From positions 1-49,498 of the forward strand of contig CAZOOP010000029.1 of assembly GCA_964581465.1 (NCBI GenBank): a stretch of DNA of 49,498 nucleotides. The letters are read 5' to 3'. Made by a program: the position numbers and the translations under genes. The stretch comes from WJMB01 sp964581465 (GTDB lineage: Bacteria; RBG-13-66-14). Shown one piece after another: positions 16,117 through 23,586 of the stretch (within the stretch, counting starts at the first letter, position 1; the number at the start of each line of letters is the position of its first letter). The notes below the pieces were generated by a model. That model saw nothing but the letters and a program-made list of their open reading frames with translations. It ran no database searches and was not told where the DNA came from.

Positions 16117-18099
16117 ATGCCCCGCGCCGTCAAAGCCGATGATTTCACCAAGCTCAGCGCCGTCACCGCTTTAGACCTGGCACCCCAGGGCGACCGCATC
16201 GTCTTCGGCGTGCGGCGCATCGATGAGAAGCGGCGCCGGTCCTTCAACGATCTCTGGTGGACCCATCCCGACGGTCGGGCGCAGCGGGTCACTTTCGGCG
16301 ATCACAACGACATCATGCCCCGCTTCAACCCGGCGGGCGACGCCATCGCCTTCCTCTCCAATCGGGCCGACGAGAAGAAGCTGCGCTTCCACCTGTTGCC
16401 CACCGAGGGCGGTGAGGCCGCCCCCGTCGGACCCGAGCTCTTCGGCGAGGTGGCGATGTTCGTCTTCGCCCCCGACGGCAAGAGCATCTATTACGCCTTC
16501 CGCGCCGCCGACGAGCCCGTCAAGGGTCCCGAGGGCAAGCCCGAGGCTCCGGCGGTCCGCGAGATCGACCGCCTGTTCTACCGCCTCGACGGCGCCGGCT
16601 GGCGCCCCCGGGACAGCTTCGATATCTACCGCCTCGACCTCTCCCGGGGCTCGACGACGCAGTTGACCGACGACCGCTTCGAGAACAACGACTTCTGCCT
16701 CAGCGCCGACGGCGAGACCCTCTACTACCTGGCCTGCCGTCGCGAGGACCCGGACCGCGAGTCCGAGTACATCGACCTGGTCAAACTGGACCTGACCATG
16801 GCGCGGCCCCAGGCCGAGAAGCTCACCACGCCACCGGGACCCAAGTACCTGCTCAGTTGCAGCCCCGACGGGCGAAACCTGGCCTGGCTGGGCGGCGAGT
16901 TCCCCGAGGACCCGGCCGGACGCGAGCCGCGGCTCTACCTCTACGAGCGCGAGTGGGGCCGCACGACCAACCTCACCGGCGCCCTGGGCTACATCGGCGG
17001 CTCGGTCATCGACGACGTCAACGGCATCTGCCCCACGGAACGGCCTCAGTGGAGCCCCTGCGGACGCTTCCTGCACTTCCAGCTCACCGAAAAGGGCACC
17101 ACCAGCCTCTGGCAGATCGACCTGCGCGGCGACAAGATCCCCAAGCCCGTCATCCGCGAGCGCGGCGCCGTGACCCGTTTCCGCGTCCACGAAAAGGGCC
17201 TGGCCTACGGCTGGGTGGACGCGCTCAACCCCGGCGAGGTCTACTGGTACGGCTGGGAAGGCAAGCCGCGCAAGGTCAGCTCGCTGAACACCCGGACCAT
17301 CGGCGCCTGGGGCCTCGATGAACCGGAGCGCATCAGGATCGACAGCGCCGGCCAACGCATCCAGGGCTGGATCATCAAGCCGCCGGACTTCAACCCCGCC
17401 AAGCGCTACCCGGCGATCATCGAGGTCCACGGCGGACCCCACGTCTGCTACGGCGAAGCCCTGATGCACGAGTTCCACTACCTGGCCGGTCGGGGCTACG
17501 TCGTCTGCTGCACCAACCCCCGGGGCAGCACCGGTTACGGCGAGAGCTTCACCCGGGCCATCGTCGACGACTGGGGCGGGCCGGACTTCCAGGATGTCCT
17601 GGCCGCCCTGGACTACCTCCAGTCCCTGGACTACGTCGACCCCAAACGCTGCGGGATCACCGGCGGGAGCTACGGCGGCTTCATGACCAACTGGGCCGTC
17701 GGCCATACCGACCGCTTCGCCGCCGCGGTCACCCAGCGATCGGTGAGCAACCTGATCGACTTCTTCGCCGCCTCCGACGCCGGGATATGGTTCGAGAAGC
17801 AGCTCGGCCGTCGCTTCCCCTGGAACAGCGCCGAGCACTACTGGAAGCGCTCACCGATGTCCGCGCTGGCCAAGGCCGAAACGCCCACCCTGGTCATCCA
17901 CTCCGAGAACGATCTGCGCTGCCCCATCGCCCAGGCAGAGCAGGTCTTCGTCGCCCTCAAGTTCAACGGCGTGCCGACCAAGCTGATCCGCTTCCCCGAG
18001 GAGTCCCACGGACTCTCCCGGGGCGGCCGACCCGACCGCCGGGTCAAGCGGCTGGAGTACATCGCCGACTGGTTCGACGAGTATATGCCGCCGGCCTGA
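16117..18099 (+). CDS. S9-family serine peptidase (prolyl oligopeptidase / acylaminoacyl-peptidase type)
   Basis: A 660-residue protein without signal peptide, so probably cytoplasmic. The ATG at 16117 is preferred over one 27 bases upstream because GAAGGAAG lies just before it. The N-terminal roughly 400 residues are WD40-like propeller blades (FSPDG-type motifs such as NPAGDAIAFLSNR, SADGETLYYLA), which gate access to the active site in this family. The C-terminal alpha/beta-hydrolase domain has the triad: Ser518 in GGSYGGFM, Asp599 in SENDLRCP and His631 in EESHGLSRGG. Such enzymes release residues or acyl-residues from short peptides. It is monocistronic, between a clear promoter and a clear terminator. 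Of the two common S9 subtypes, the acylaminoacyl-peptidase-like one fits best by motif spacing. Confidence 0.93.
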   Translation: MPRAVKADDFTKLSAVTALDLAPQGDRIVFGVRRIDEKRRRSFNDLWWTHPDGRAQRVTFGDHNDIMPRFNPAGDAIAFLSNRADEKKLRFHLLPTEGGEAAPVGPELFGEVAMFVFAPDGKSIYYAFRAADEPVKGPEGKPEAPAVREIDRLFYRLDGAGWRPRDSFDIYRLDLSRGSTTQLTDDRFENNDFCLSADGETLYYLACRREDPDRESEYIDLVKLDLTMARPQAEKLTTPPGPKYLLSCSPDGRNLAWLGGEFPEDPAGREPRLYLYEREWGRTTNLTGALGYIGGSVIDDVNGICPTERPQWSPCGRFLHFQLTEKGTTSLWQIDLRGDKIPKPVIRERGAVTRFRVHEKGLAYGWVDALNPGEVYWYGWEGKPRKVSSLNTRTIGAWGLDEPERIRIDSAGQRIQGWIIKPPDFNPAKRYPAIIEVHGGPHVCYGEALMHEFHYLAGRGYVVCCTNPRGSTGYGESFTRAIVDDWGGPDFQDVLAALDYLQSLDYVDPKRCGITGGSYGGFMTNWAVGHTDRFAAAVTQRSVSNLIDFFAASDAGIWFEKQLGRRFPWNSAEHYWKRSPMSALAKAETPTLVIHSENDLRCPIAQAEQVFVALKFNGVPTKLIRFPEESHGLSRGGRPDRRVKRLEYIADWFDEYMPPA

Positions 18100-18144
18100 G
18101 CGCACATTACGCGCTACCCCTAACACCGCAAAACCAATGCAAAT

Positions 18145-18167
18145 AACCCGCCTTCACCGGCGGGTTT
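18145..18167 (+). terminator. Rho-independent terminator of the S9 peptidase gene
   Basis: AACCCGCC - TTCA - CCGGCGGGTTT: a stem of about eight bases with T-tail, 46 bases after the stop. Confidence 0.85.
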
Positions 18168-18204
18168 CATGTTGGGTGTATCCTTCGATAATGAATCGAC
18201 TTCG

Positions 18205-18315
18205 GATCGCATACCCTGTTCGGATCGGGTTGTAATTGTAATCTGCTGATACTATGAGTGTAGTAGCAGAAGTACCTGTCACTTTTCAGCAGTCAAAAAA
18301 GTGGCAGTAATAAGG
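18205..18315 (+). repeat. Post-terminator repeat, copy B
   Basis: CGCATACCCTGTTCGGATC, then GTAATTGTAATCTGCTGATA, then GTACCTGTCACTTTT and AAAAAAGTGGCAGT. In this copy the last two blocks form a good hairpin (GTCACTTTT with AAAAGTGGC). It follows the S9 terminator directly, as copies A and C follow theirs. Confidence 0.6.
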
Positions 18316-18753
18316 AATACGCTTTATATATAATCTACTATGCCAGTAGATTATATATATCACCCATCTGTTTTCTATTCGGCCAATAAGCGCTTAAACA
18401 ATATCTAGCGAGAGTGTGCATGATGATATCGGGATCATCATGAGAATCAGACCCAACAGAAATTTCCGCCGAGAGTTACAAAACAAGAGTGGTTCTTGGA
18501 GCGCCCGCGGACGGCGCCAACCCGTTCAGGCGTCCGTTTGACCCATGGGATGAACCAGGCCGCAGCCTGTCTGAAGTTTGGCTAACAGCAGTTTTTTACA
18601 TCCAGATCAACCAGCGTCGCCTGATAACCACCCCGGTCGATTACAGACCACGCAGGTCTCACAAACTGGCCACCGCCCAGGTCCCGAACCGGCACTAAGC
18701 GACCTCGGCCGAACTGCAATAAGCAAGTCATCCATTCACACGAACAACGGGTA
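18316..18753. other. AT-rich intergenic region, no gene
   Basis: It holds a perfect AT-rich hairpin (18325-18359) and a shorter inverted repeat CATGATGAT ... ATCATCATG (18419-18442). Short open frames have no protein-like composition. Nothing else is recognised. Confidence 0.5.
18325..18359. repeat. Perfect 15-bp AT-rich inverted repeat
   Basis: TATATATAATCTACT (18325-18339), loop ATGCC, AGTAGATTATATATA (18345-18359). It could extrude as a cruciform or act as a structured 3' end. No T-run specific to one strand decides its direction. Confidence 0.75.
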
Positions 18754-18837
18754 GGCTTTGGCACATTTCTTGCGGAGAATGACGCGGCCTTTCGGGGAGG
18801 GCTCGCGCCGCCCTGCTGCAAGAAATGTGCCAAAGCC
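18754..18837. repeat. Palindromic repeat with 20-bp perfect arms, copy B
   Basis: Left arm GGCTTTGGCACATTTCTTGC (18754-18773) pairs perfectly with 18818-18837. It is homologous to 7015-7097, with two compensated arm differences, and the centre again begins GGAG. It lies 62 bases beyond the stop of the minus-strand repressor gene and may stabilise or end that transcript. Confidence 0.8.
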
Positions 18838-18898
18838 GGCTCGGGCTGGAGTTTCTTGGCATATCGACGGTCGAGGTCGCCGAGTTCGCGTGGCGAGC

Positions 18899-19591
18899 TC
18901 AGGCGTAGTAGCGCTCCAGCTTGGCGACGCTGCCCAGCACGCGGGCCTGGTCATGGTCGTCGCTGCGCAGGGGGACGGGGGGGATCCGGGGGTTGGAGGC
19001 GACCATCCAGACGACGTCTTCGACGCGGCGCAGCCGCTTGAGGGTGACTTCGGTGTCATCGAGGAGCACGGCGTAGATGTCGCGCTCGTTGATCCTGTCG
19101 GGGTCGAAGTTGGGGTCGATCAGCACCAGGTCGCCGGAGAGGATGCCGTCTCCGTTCATGGAGTCGCCGCGAACGCGCAGGAAGAAGCAGTTCTCCGGTG
19201 TGCCCCGGGGGACGTGGGTGGCGATGGATTCGGCCTCGAGCAGCTCGGCCTCGAGGGGTGTTCCGGCGGCGATCTCCCCGGCGAGGGGGAAGCGCTGGAC
19301 CTGGTAGCCGGGCAGGGCGGCGGCGGCCTGCTCGGCCTCCTCCAGTAGCTCCGCCAGGGTGAGTTCGCGCAACCGATGTCCCGTTGTGGAGCGTCGGCCG
19401 GTCAGCAGCTCGCGCTCGCTGACGCCCAGGGCCTGGGCCAGATTGGGCAGGTAGCGGGCGCTGGGGCGGTGACTGCGGTTTTCCCAGTTGTCGATGTACT
19501 GGGGTGGAACACCGACCAGGCGGGCCAGTTCGGCGGGTCGGAGGTTGAGGGCTCCGCGCAGGCGTCGGATCCGTTCGGCGATGGTTTCCAT
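18899..19591 (-). CDS. LexA/CI-like repressor with S24 self-cleavage domain
   Basis: A 230-residue protein starting at the ATG at 19591. The N-terminus is a Cro/CI helix-turn-helix (ERIRRLRGALNLRPAELARLVGVPPQYIDNWE, residues about 6-37), which binds an operator. A linker leads to an S24 domain: the cleavage-type Ala-Gly in FPLAGEIAAG (104-105), catalytic Ser144 in RGDSMNGDG and Lys185 in VTLKRL. Family members cleave themselves when RecA filaments form during DNA damage. Canonical LexA has a different winged-helix N-domain, so this is closer to phage CI/C2 repressors. A divergent promoter with symmetrical AT-rich sequence overlaps its upstream region, fitting autoregulation plus control of a divergent transcript. 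A fragment of a second such gene is at 20041-20197. Confidence 0.9.
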   Translation of the reverse strand: METIAERIRRLRGALNLRPAELARLVGVPPQYIDNWENRSHRPSARYLPNLAQALGVSERELLTGRRSTTGHRLRELTLAELLEEAEQAAAALPGYQVQRFPLAGEIAAGTPLEAELLEAESIATHVPRGTPENCFFLRVRGDSMNGDGILSGDLVLIDPNFDPDRINERDIYAVLLDDTEVTLKRLRRVEDVVWMVASNPRIPPVPLRSDDHDQARVLGSVAKLERYYA

Positions 19592-19609
19592 CGGATCTCC
19601 CGACCACCC

Positions 19610-19639
19610 TTGACAGGGCGGTATGATATCAATATTATA
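19610..19639 (+). promoter_or_regulatory. Divergent promoter region beside the repressor gene
   Basis: Plus strand: TTGACA (19610-19615), 17-base spacer, TATTAT (19633-19638), a near-consensus promoter pointing away from the repressor. On the minus strand TATAAT (19639-19634) overlaps it and may be the repressor's own -10. The segment ATGATATCAATATTATATC is AT-rich and partly symmetrical, plausible as an operator. Confidence 0.65.
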
Positions 19640-19858
19640 TCTTCTCGACTGACAGCCCATGAGTATGATGACATTAGTATACAAAACCACCGATGTCAAG
19701 AGAGTATGAAGGATATATGCGAGCAGTTCTGCTCACTGAATCATGTCATGTTTGTAAAATGTTGATATTAGAAAACCGTCAGCCTCCGTCCTACGGTGGC
19801 ACTCGACGCAGGCTCAGGCTTGTCGAGACCAAGCGGCGGTGAGTCATGGTTGTGATTA

Positions 19859-19922
19859 CGAGCGATAAAGCATTGAATAACAATCGATTGGCTGGATGAG
19901 TCGGTTCAGGTGAGTGGTAATG
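19859..19922 (+). repeat. Element right end, degenerate copy R4
   Basis: It matches 6803-6869: GATAAAGCATTGAATAACAATC..., GGCTGGATGAGTCGGTTCAGG, ending GAGTGGTAATGCC, where R2 has GAGTGATAATCCC. Confidence 0.5.
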
Positions 19923-19961
19923 CCTAAGAGTAAACACAGGCCGGGATAAGTAGTGAAGTGG

Positions 19962-20023
19962 AGAAGTGGACGTCGCTCTCTGATCGAATCCAGAGAGAGG
20001 AGAAACGTCCACTTCTATTTATT
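19962..20023 (+). terminator. Strong two-stage hairpin with T-rich tail
   Basis: Outer stem AGAAGTGGACGT (19962-19973) with ACGTCCACTTCT (20005-20016), inner stem CTCTCTG (19976-19982) with CAGAGAG (19991-19997), followed on the plus strand by ATTTATTATT. The tail favours plus-strand termination, although the minus-strand repressor fragment ends next to it. Confidence 0.7.
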
Positions 20024-20040
20024 ATTAGCAGAAATCTCGA

Positions 20041-20197
20041 CTAGCTCGCTCGGTATTCCCGGTGGAGCTCGGTGACCACTCCGAGGAACCGAACCGTCTG
20101 GCTGTCGTCGTCGTCAAGGATGATCGGCGGATAGGCCGGGTTGGCAGAGACCGCGATCAGCCGGTCGTCGGCGGTACGGCGGAGGTGCTTGAGTCGG
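20041..20197 (-). pseudogene. 3' fragment of a second S24 repressor gene
   Basis: The last about 52 codons (SRLKHLRRTADDRLIAVSANP ... PPIILDDDDSQTVRFLGVVTELHREYRAS) align with the C-terminus of the repressor at 18899-19591 (VTLKRLRRVEDVVWMVASNP ... IPPVPLRSDDHDQARVLGSVAKLERYYA). Upstream of about 20197 the similarity stops abruptly: no Ser motif, no helix-turn-helix. It is a truncated paralogue at the left border of the defence island. Confidence 0.75.
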
Positions 20198-20386
20198 GAG
20201 TGGGCGGGGCATTGTCTAGCCCTGAGCATATAATGACCTACTATTACGGCAGCGATACACATCCAAGCCGGTCTTTTGCCGGCGGCGGATGGACGGTGAT
20301 AGTAAGTCAACGGAATGGGCTTATAGCAACGGCTTATCCAATGGCGCAGCCCAAGGCCGCACACATAGAAGGGCGGGGGTTGATAA

Positions 20387-20749
20387 GTGAGGACTAGTAG
20401 TTACAAAGACGCAATCGCCGCCTACGAAATGTGCGTCGGCGAAGCTGAGAGTCAGGTGCTGGGACAGGCAACGCCGGGCCTCATTGAGTGCCGCGACCAG
20501 ATCGCGGAGGCCGCCGAGGATGGTCTGCCCGACGCGATCCGTGAACTCGACAAGCGCCTTGCGCGTGTGGCGGGATATGTCGGCGAAGAGATCGACGGCT
20601 GCGCGATGGTGCCACAGGCCGACTCCGGATGGTGGGTATGGTTGAAGGCCATAGCCCGGGGCGAGTATCCCCTCGACAAGCTCCCCGGGCACATTCGCGA
20701 CCTTCACCAATCTCAACGACAAGAGCACACCCGGGCCGCGTTTCTGTGA
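20387..20749 (+). CDS. Hypothetical protein, 120 aa
   Basis: The frame begins with GTG after a GGGCGGGGG stretch and ends with TGA at 20749. The product is acidic and helix-rich (CRDQIAEAAEDGLPDAIREL, LARVAGYVGEEIDG), with a Trp-rich segment GWWVWLKAIARGEYP. I do not recognise a family. The opposite strand over the same bases also has an open frame with codon-like composition (see 20750-21023), because the codons are in complementary register. Which strand is real cannot be settled by eye. It lies at the edge of the BREX island on the strand opposite to the BREX genes. Confidence 0.4.
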   Translation: MRTSSYKDAIAAYEMCVGEAESQVLGQATPGLIECRDQIAEAAEDGLPDAIRELDKRLARVAGYVGEEIDGCAMVPQADSGWWVWLKAIARGEYPLDKLPGHIRDLHQSQRQEHTRAAFL

Positions 20750-21023
20750 AATCTGTTGACTCGGGGGTTCCCGCGTACCATACCCGGTCGCCGCTGCCAA
20801 CCCTAGTGACGGAATCGCGATCTCCGAGTGCCACGAAATGAACTTTCGCTTCGTCAAATGCACGTTCGAGCACGGCAACCTCAATGACCCCCGTAGCTTC
20901 AGGGTTTGGTGCCAGCGAATCAACGGACCCATGCGCTAGGTAAATGCGAGTGATCCCTGTTGCCGGTGTAGAGAGGAAAGTGCCTCCTGGATAGGATTGA
21001 TGACTGGCCTTTTCGTCATCCAT
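20750..21023 (-). pseudogene. Possible gene remnant, unknown family
   Basis: From an ATG at 21023 the minus strand reads MDDEKASHQSYPGGTFLSTP ... ITRIYLAHGSVDSL ... ATGVIEVAVLERAFDEAKVHFVALGDRD ... GDRVWYAGTPESTDF, which is protein-like. Near 20755 the good composition passes to another frame (PGVLLSLRLVKVANVPGELVEG ...) that runs on to about 20430. This suggests a frameshifted gene downstream of brxL. The alternative is that the second half is only the shadow of the plus-strand ORF at 20387-20749. No family recognised. Confidence 0.3.
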
Positions 21024-21155
21024 GGCCACCCACCAACTCCACTCCGTCGTCGGTTTTGAGAGGAGTGGCGCTTTCGATAACATGACATGAGCGTGGGCTC
21101 GCTCGACGAAGGTGCTCGAACGATACACAGGAGCCGCGTTCAAGGGGTCATGGCT

Positions 21156-21414
21156 CTATGGAATGATGAACACTGGAACAGGCACTTCCTTGAGGGCCGC
21201 CAGCGCGCGTGCGACCGTCCTTCTGTCCACTTGGTTCGACTCGAAGGCATCCCCGCAAAAACAGCACGAACTGGCATCGCTCCTCGTTGGCCACGCGCCT
21301 TATGGTGCGGATGGCATCAAAGCGCGCCTGGCTATAACTCTCCTGCGTGCATTCCGAGAAGAAATGGCGAGTCATTACAGATTGCCAATCGCTTGTATAT
21401 AGGAATAGGAGCAT
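21156..21414 (-). pseudogene. Broken gene downstream of brxL, unknown family
   Basis: Minus strand: from an ATG at 21414 one reads MLLFLYTSDWQSVMTRHFFSE ... ESYSQARFDAIRTIRRVANEERCQFVLF. Near the T-run at about 21265-21270 the frame must shift to continue as CGDAFESNQVDRRTVARALAAL, then KEVPVPVFIIP and a TAG at 21156-21158. Upstream in the first frame, NIRTEDSINANYCAVVQAILHS...THGM is separated from it by an in-frame TAG (about 21423). Two disruptions in 350 bases indicate a decayed gene. I do not recognise the family. It lies between brxL and the island's left edge, so it was probably island cargo. Confidence 0.55.
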
Positions 21415-21537
21415 GGGTGGTTCCTACATACCATGCGTTTGCGCTGAATGCAGGATGGCCTGAACAACTGCACAGTAGTTTGCGTTGATTGAATCTTCTG
21501 TACGGATATTTTTGCCACTACATGACTCTTATGGATT

Positions 21538-23586
21538 CTACTCCTGTATCGCCTTCAACAGTGCGTCTCGCGCGTCCGAATAAAACTGGATGTCCACCTT
21601 GGTCGCCATCTGGTCTGAAAGGTCGAGGAGCTGGCGACGGCAAGTGACCGGGATCAGCAATGCGGTTGCACCTTTCTCGACCGCGATCTCTGCGATGGTT
21701 ACCGCATTGTGGATGGGCTCGATGGAGCCGCCAAGGTTGATTTCGCCGACGACGATCAACCCGCCGCGCGTACTTTTCTTCAGTAGAGCCGTGCAGAGGG
21801 CCACCATGGCCGCGACGCCGAGCTTGGCACCCGTCTTTGAGGCGTCGAAAGCCCGGAGTTGAACAGTGAATTCATGTTGGCGCGGGTCCTTGTCGCCTAC
21901 GAGGCGTGTTGCCTGGGCATACAGATTCTGCTCGGCATATCCCATGGATTCGCGGAAGGCAGGAGGCACGGGTTTGTTCAGAATCTTTACACCCGAGCCG
22001 GGGCCTTCGTTGACCTCGATTCTGTAAAGGCCGGGGTGGTCATCCATTCCGCCGGGGCACACGGTCCAGACCTGGCCGGGTTCCAGGGGATCGCCACCGA
22101 TTCCGCCTTCGCTCTGCAGTTCCGGTGTGGAAACGAACTTTTCGACCCCGTCGCTTCCGAACACGTAGCTAAAGTGGGTGTTACGGAACTCGGCCGCCCC
22201 GATGCGTTTCTGCTGCTCCTTGACGCGTCGCCTGGTTTCAAGGCCCATCCTGACCGCCCATTCCAGATCTTCATCGGATACCGCATCATTGGGGCTTGGA
22301 TACAGCAGCTTCAGCAATGCGCTGATCGTCTTGTTGGCGGCATTGGTATCACGCCCGCTGAGCGCGCCACCCAGGAAGACGCGGTTCTGCATAGTTGACA
22401 GCCGACTCTGGTTACGCAGCTGGCTCCAGCATTCGGAAAGGAAGTCGCTCACAAGGCCGAAATGATCGGTCAGAAGTTCTTTCTTGATTTTGGGGACATC
22501 CCACCCCGGCAGGTACGCGTGGATTCTGTCCATGAAGGCCGTGTCGTCCCGCATTTCCTGGGGTAAGGGGCCGAGAAGGTGGCCGATGCGCTGCTGGTGC
22601 TCGACATCCACGTCGAAGTTACCGATCAGAACCAGACTCCCGTCCGCGCGGATGCTCTCCTTTCCGCGGCTGAATTCACCCGACTCCATGTACCCCTTCA
22701 TGATGTTGATACCGTCCTTCTTGTCGAAGGAGATACCCGAGATCTCGTCAAAGCAGACGACGTCATACTGGCACACCAGGCCACGCTGGCCGGTGGCGTT
22801 GTTCACGAACATGCGAGCAACTGTGGCTTTGCCACCCGAGATAAGGTGGGCATAAGGCGAAACCTGCTGAAAGAGATGGCTCTTGCCCGTTCCGCGCGGC
22901 CCAAGTTCGACGAGGTTGTAGTTACGCTCGACAAAGGGGATCATCCGCAGGATGAAGGAATTACGGGCCCGCTCGGAGAGATCCTCCGACTCGATTCCAA
23001 TGCTTCGCAAGAGGAAGGCCTTCCATTCCTCTGTAGTGAACTGTTTCCTGGCTTCCGCAAGCTGTTCAAGCACATCGCGTTTGGAGAGCTGAATTCCCCG
23101 CAGAAAGTCCACGCCGAATGGGCGACCATTCTTCTCCTGGGCAATGGCAGCGTCATAGGACAACGTGATCTCAGCGTAGAATCCGCCGGTGAGCATTCGC
23201 TCGTGTTCTTTAACCAGATCCGGGCTGATACGCGCGTCGTTCAGCCGGAGACTTGGCAACGTCGCCAGGTACGAGTCCGTCCTGGCATCCAGGCGCGCAC
23301 TAATCAGGTCGATGATCTTGACATCGCCTTTTTCGCGGGCACGAGACTTGAACAACTCCTCATCCCCGGCCCTGACAGTCCGCTCCGCGAGCTGGCGCTG
23401 AGCAATTTTGATACCCTCGTCGATCTCCTCGGCATCGGTGCTAGCGCAGTATCGGCCGAGCAGAAACTCGACCACGTAAGTTGGCACGGGGAACTGGCGG
23501 CTGAATGTTCGCACCAAATCCTTACGTACTAAGTATCCGTCAAGGACGGAGGCGGCGATCTTGTCAATACGATCCATTTCCATCAT
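21538..23586 (-). CDS. brxL: BrxL, Lon-like AAA+ protein of type I BREX
   Basis: A 682-residue protein ending the BREX operon. It has the BrxL N-region, a P-loop GPRGTGKSH (229-237) in the family context NLVELGPRGTGKSHLFQQVSPY, and Walker B VVCFDE (276-281). The C-terminus has a Lon-like fold (ASKTGAKLGVAAMVALCTAL ... GGLIVVGEINLGGSIEPIHN ... AVEKGATALLIP). The usual Lon nucleophile motif (Gly-Pro-Ser-Ala-Gly) is replaced by TGAKLG, as expected for BrxL, so it is not a canonical Lon protease. BrxL is a DNA-associated AAA+ complex needed for phage blockage in type I BREX. Its start overlaps the pglZ stop as ATGATGA, and GGAGG precedes it. Confidence 0.95.
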   Translation of the reverse strand: MMEMDRIDKIAASVLDGYLVRKDLVRTFSRQFPVPTYVVEFLLGRYCASTDAEEIDEGIKIAQRQLAERTVRAGDEELFKSRAREKGDVKIIDLISARLDARTDSYLATLPSLRLNDARISPDLVKEHERMLTGGFYAEITLSYDAAIAQEKNGRPFGVDFLRGIQLSKRDVLEQLAEARKQFTTEEWKAFLLRSIGIESEDLSERARNSFILRMIPFVERNYNLVELGPRGTGKSHLFQQVSPYAHLISGGKATVARMFVNNATGQRGLVCQYDVVCFDEISGISFDKKDGINIMKGYMESGEFSRGKESIRADGSLVLIGNFDVDVEHQQRIGHLLGPLPQEMRDDTAFMDRIHAYLPGWDVPKIKKELLTDHFGLVSDFLSECWSQLRNQSRLSTMQNRVFLGGALSGRDTNAANKTISALLKLLYPSPNDAVSDEDLEWAVRMGLETRRRVKEQQKRIGAAEFRNTHFSYVFGSDGVEKFVSTPELQSEGGIGGDPLEPGQVWTVCPGGMDDHPGLYRIEVNEGPGSGVKILNKPVPPAFRESMGYAEQNLYAQATRLVGDKDPRQHEFTVQLRAFDASKTGAKLGVAAMVALCTALLKKSTRGGLIVVGEINLGGSIEPIHNAVTIAEIAVEKGATALLIPVTCRRQLLDLSDQMATKVDIQFYSDARDALLKAIQE

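Larger units (their letters stand above)
19645..20025 (+). ncRNA. Candidate small RNA (or tiny-peptide mRNA) divergent to the repressor
   Basis: The interval runs from the promoter at 19610-19638 to the strong hairpin with T-rich tail at 19962-20023. No frame in it is protein-like apart from very short ones, for example a 19-codon ORF starting at 19707 (MKDICEQFCSLN...) after AGAGAG. It contains the R4 repeat at 19859-19922. The transcript would be about 380 bases. This is inferred from promoter and terminator only. Confidence 0.35.

Noticed and set aside
16171..17838. 555-codon minus-strand frame within the S9 peptidase gene
   Set aside because: Antisense shadow. The plus strand has the complete catalytic triad, promoter and terminator.
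18899..19591. Canonical LexA
   Set aside because: The N-terminal domain is a Cro/CI-type helix-turn-helix rather than the LexA winged helix, so it is called LexA/CI-like.
21156..21414. TIR-domain assignment for the broken gene downstream of brxL
   Set aside because: The segment around HFFSE recalls a TIR motif, but the rest does not follow the TIR pattern, so no family is claimed.
21538..23586. Active Lon protease
   Set aside because: The nucleophile motif of Lon is replaced (TGAKLG), and the context is BREX, so it is called BrxL.
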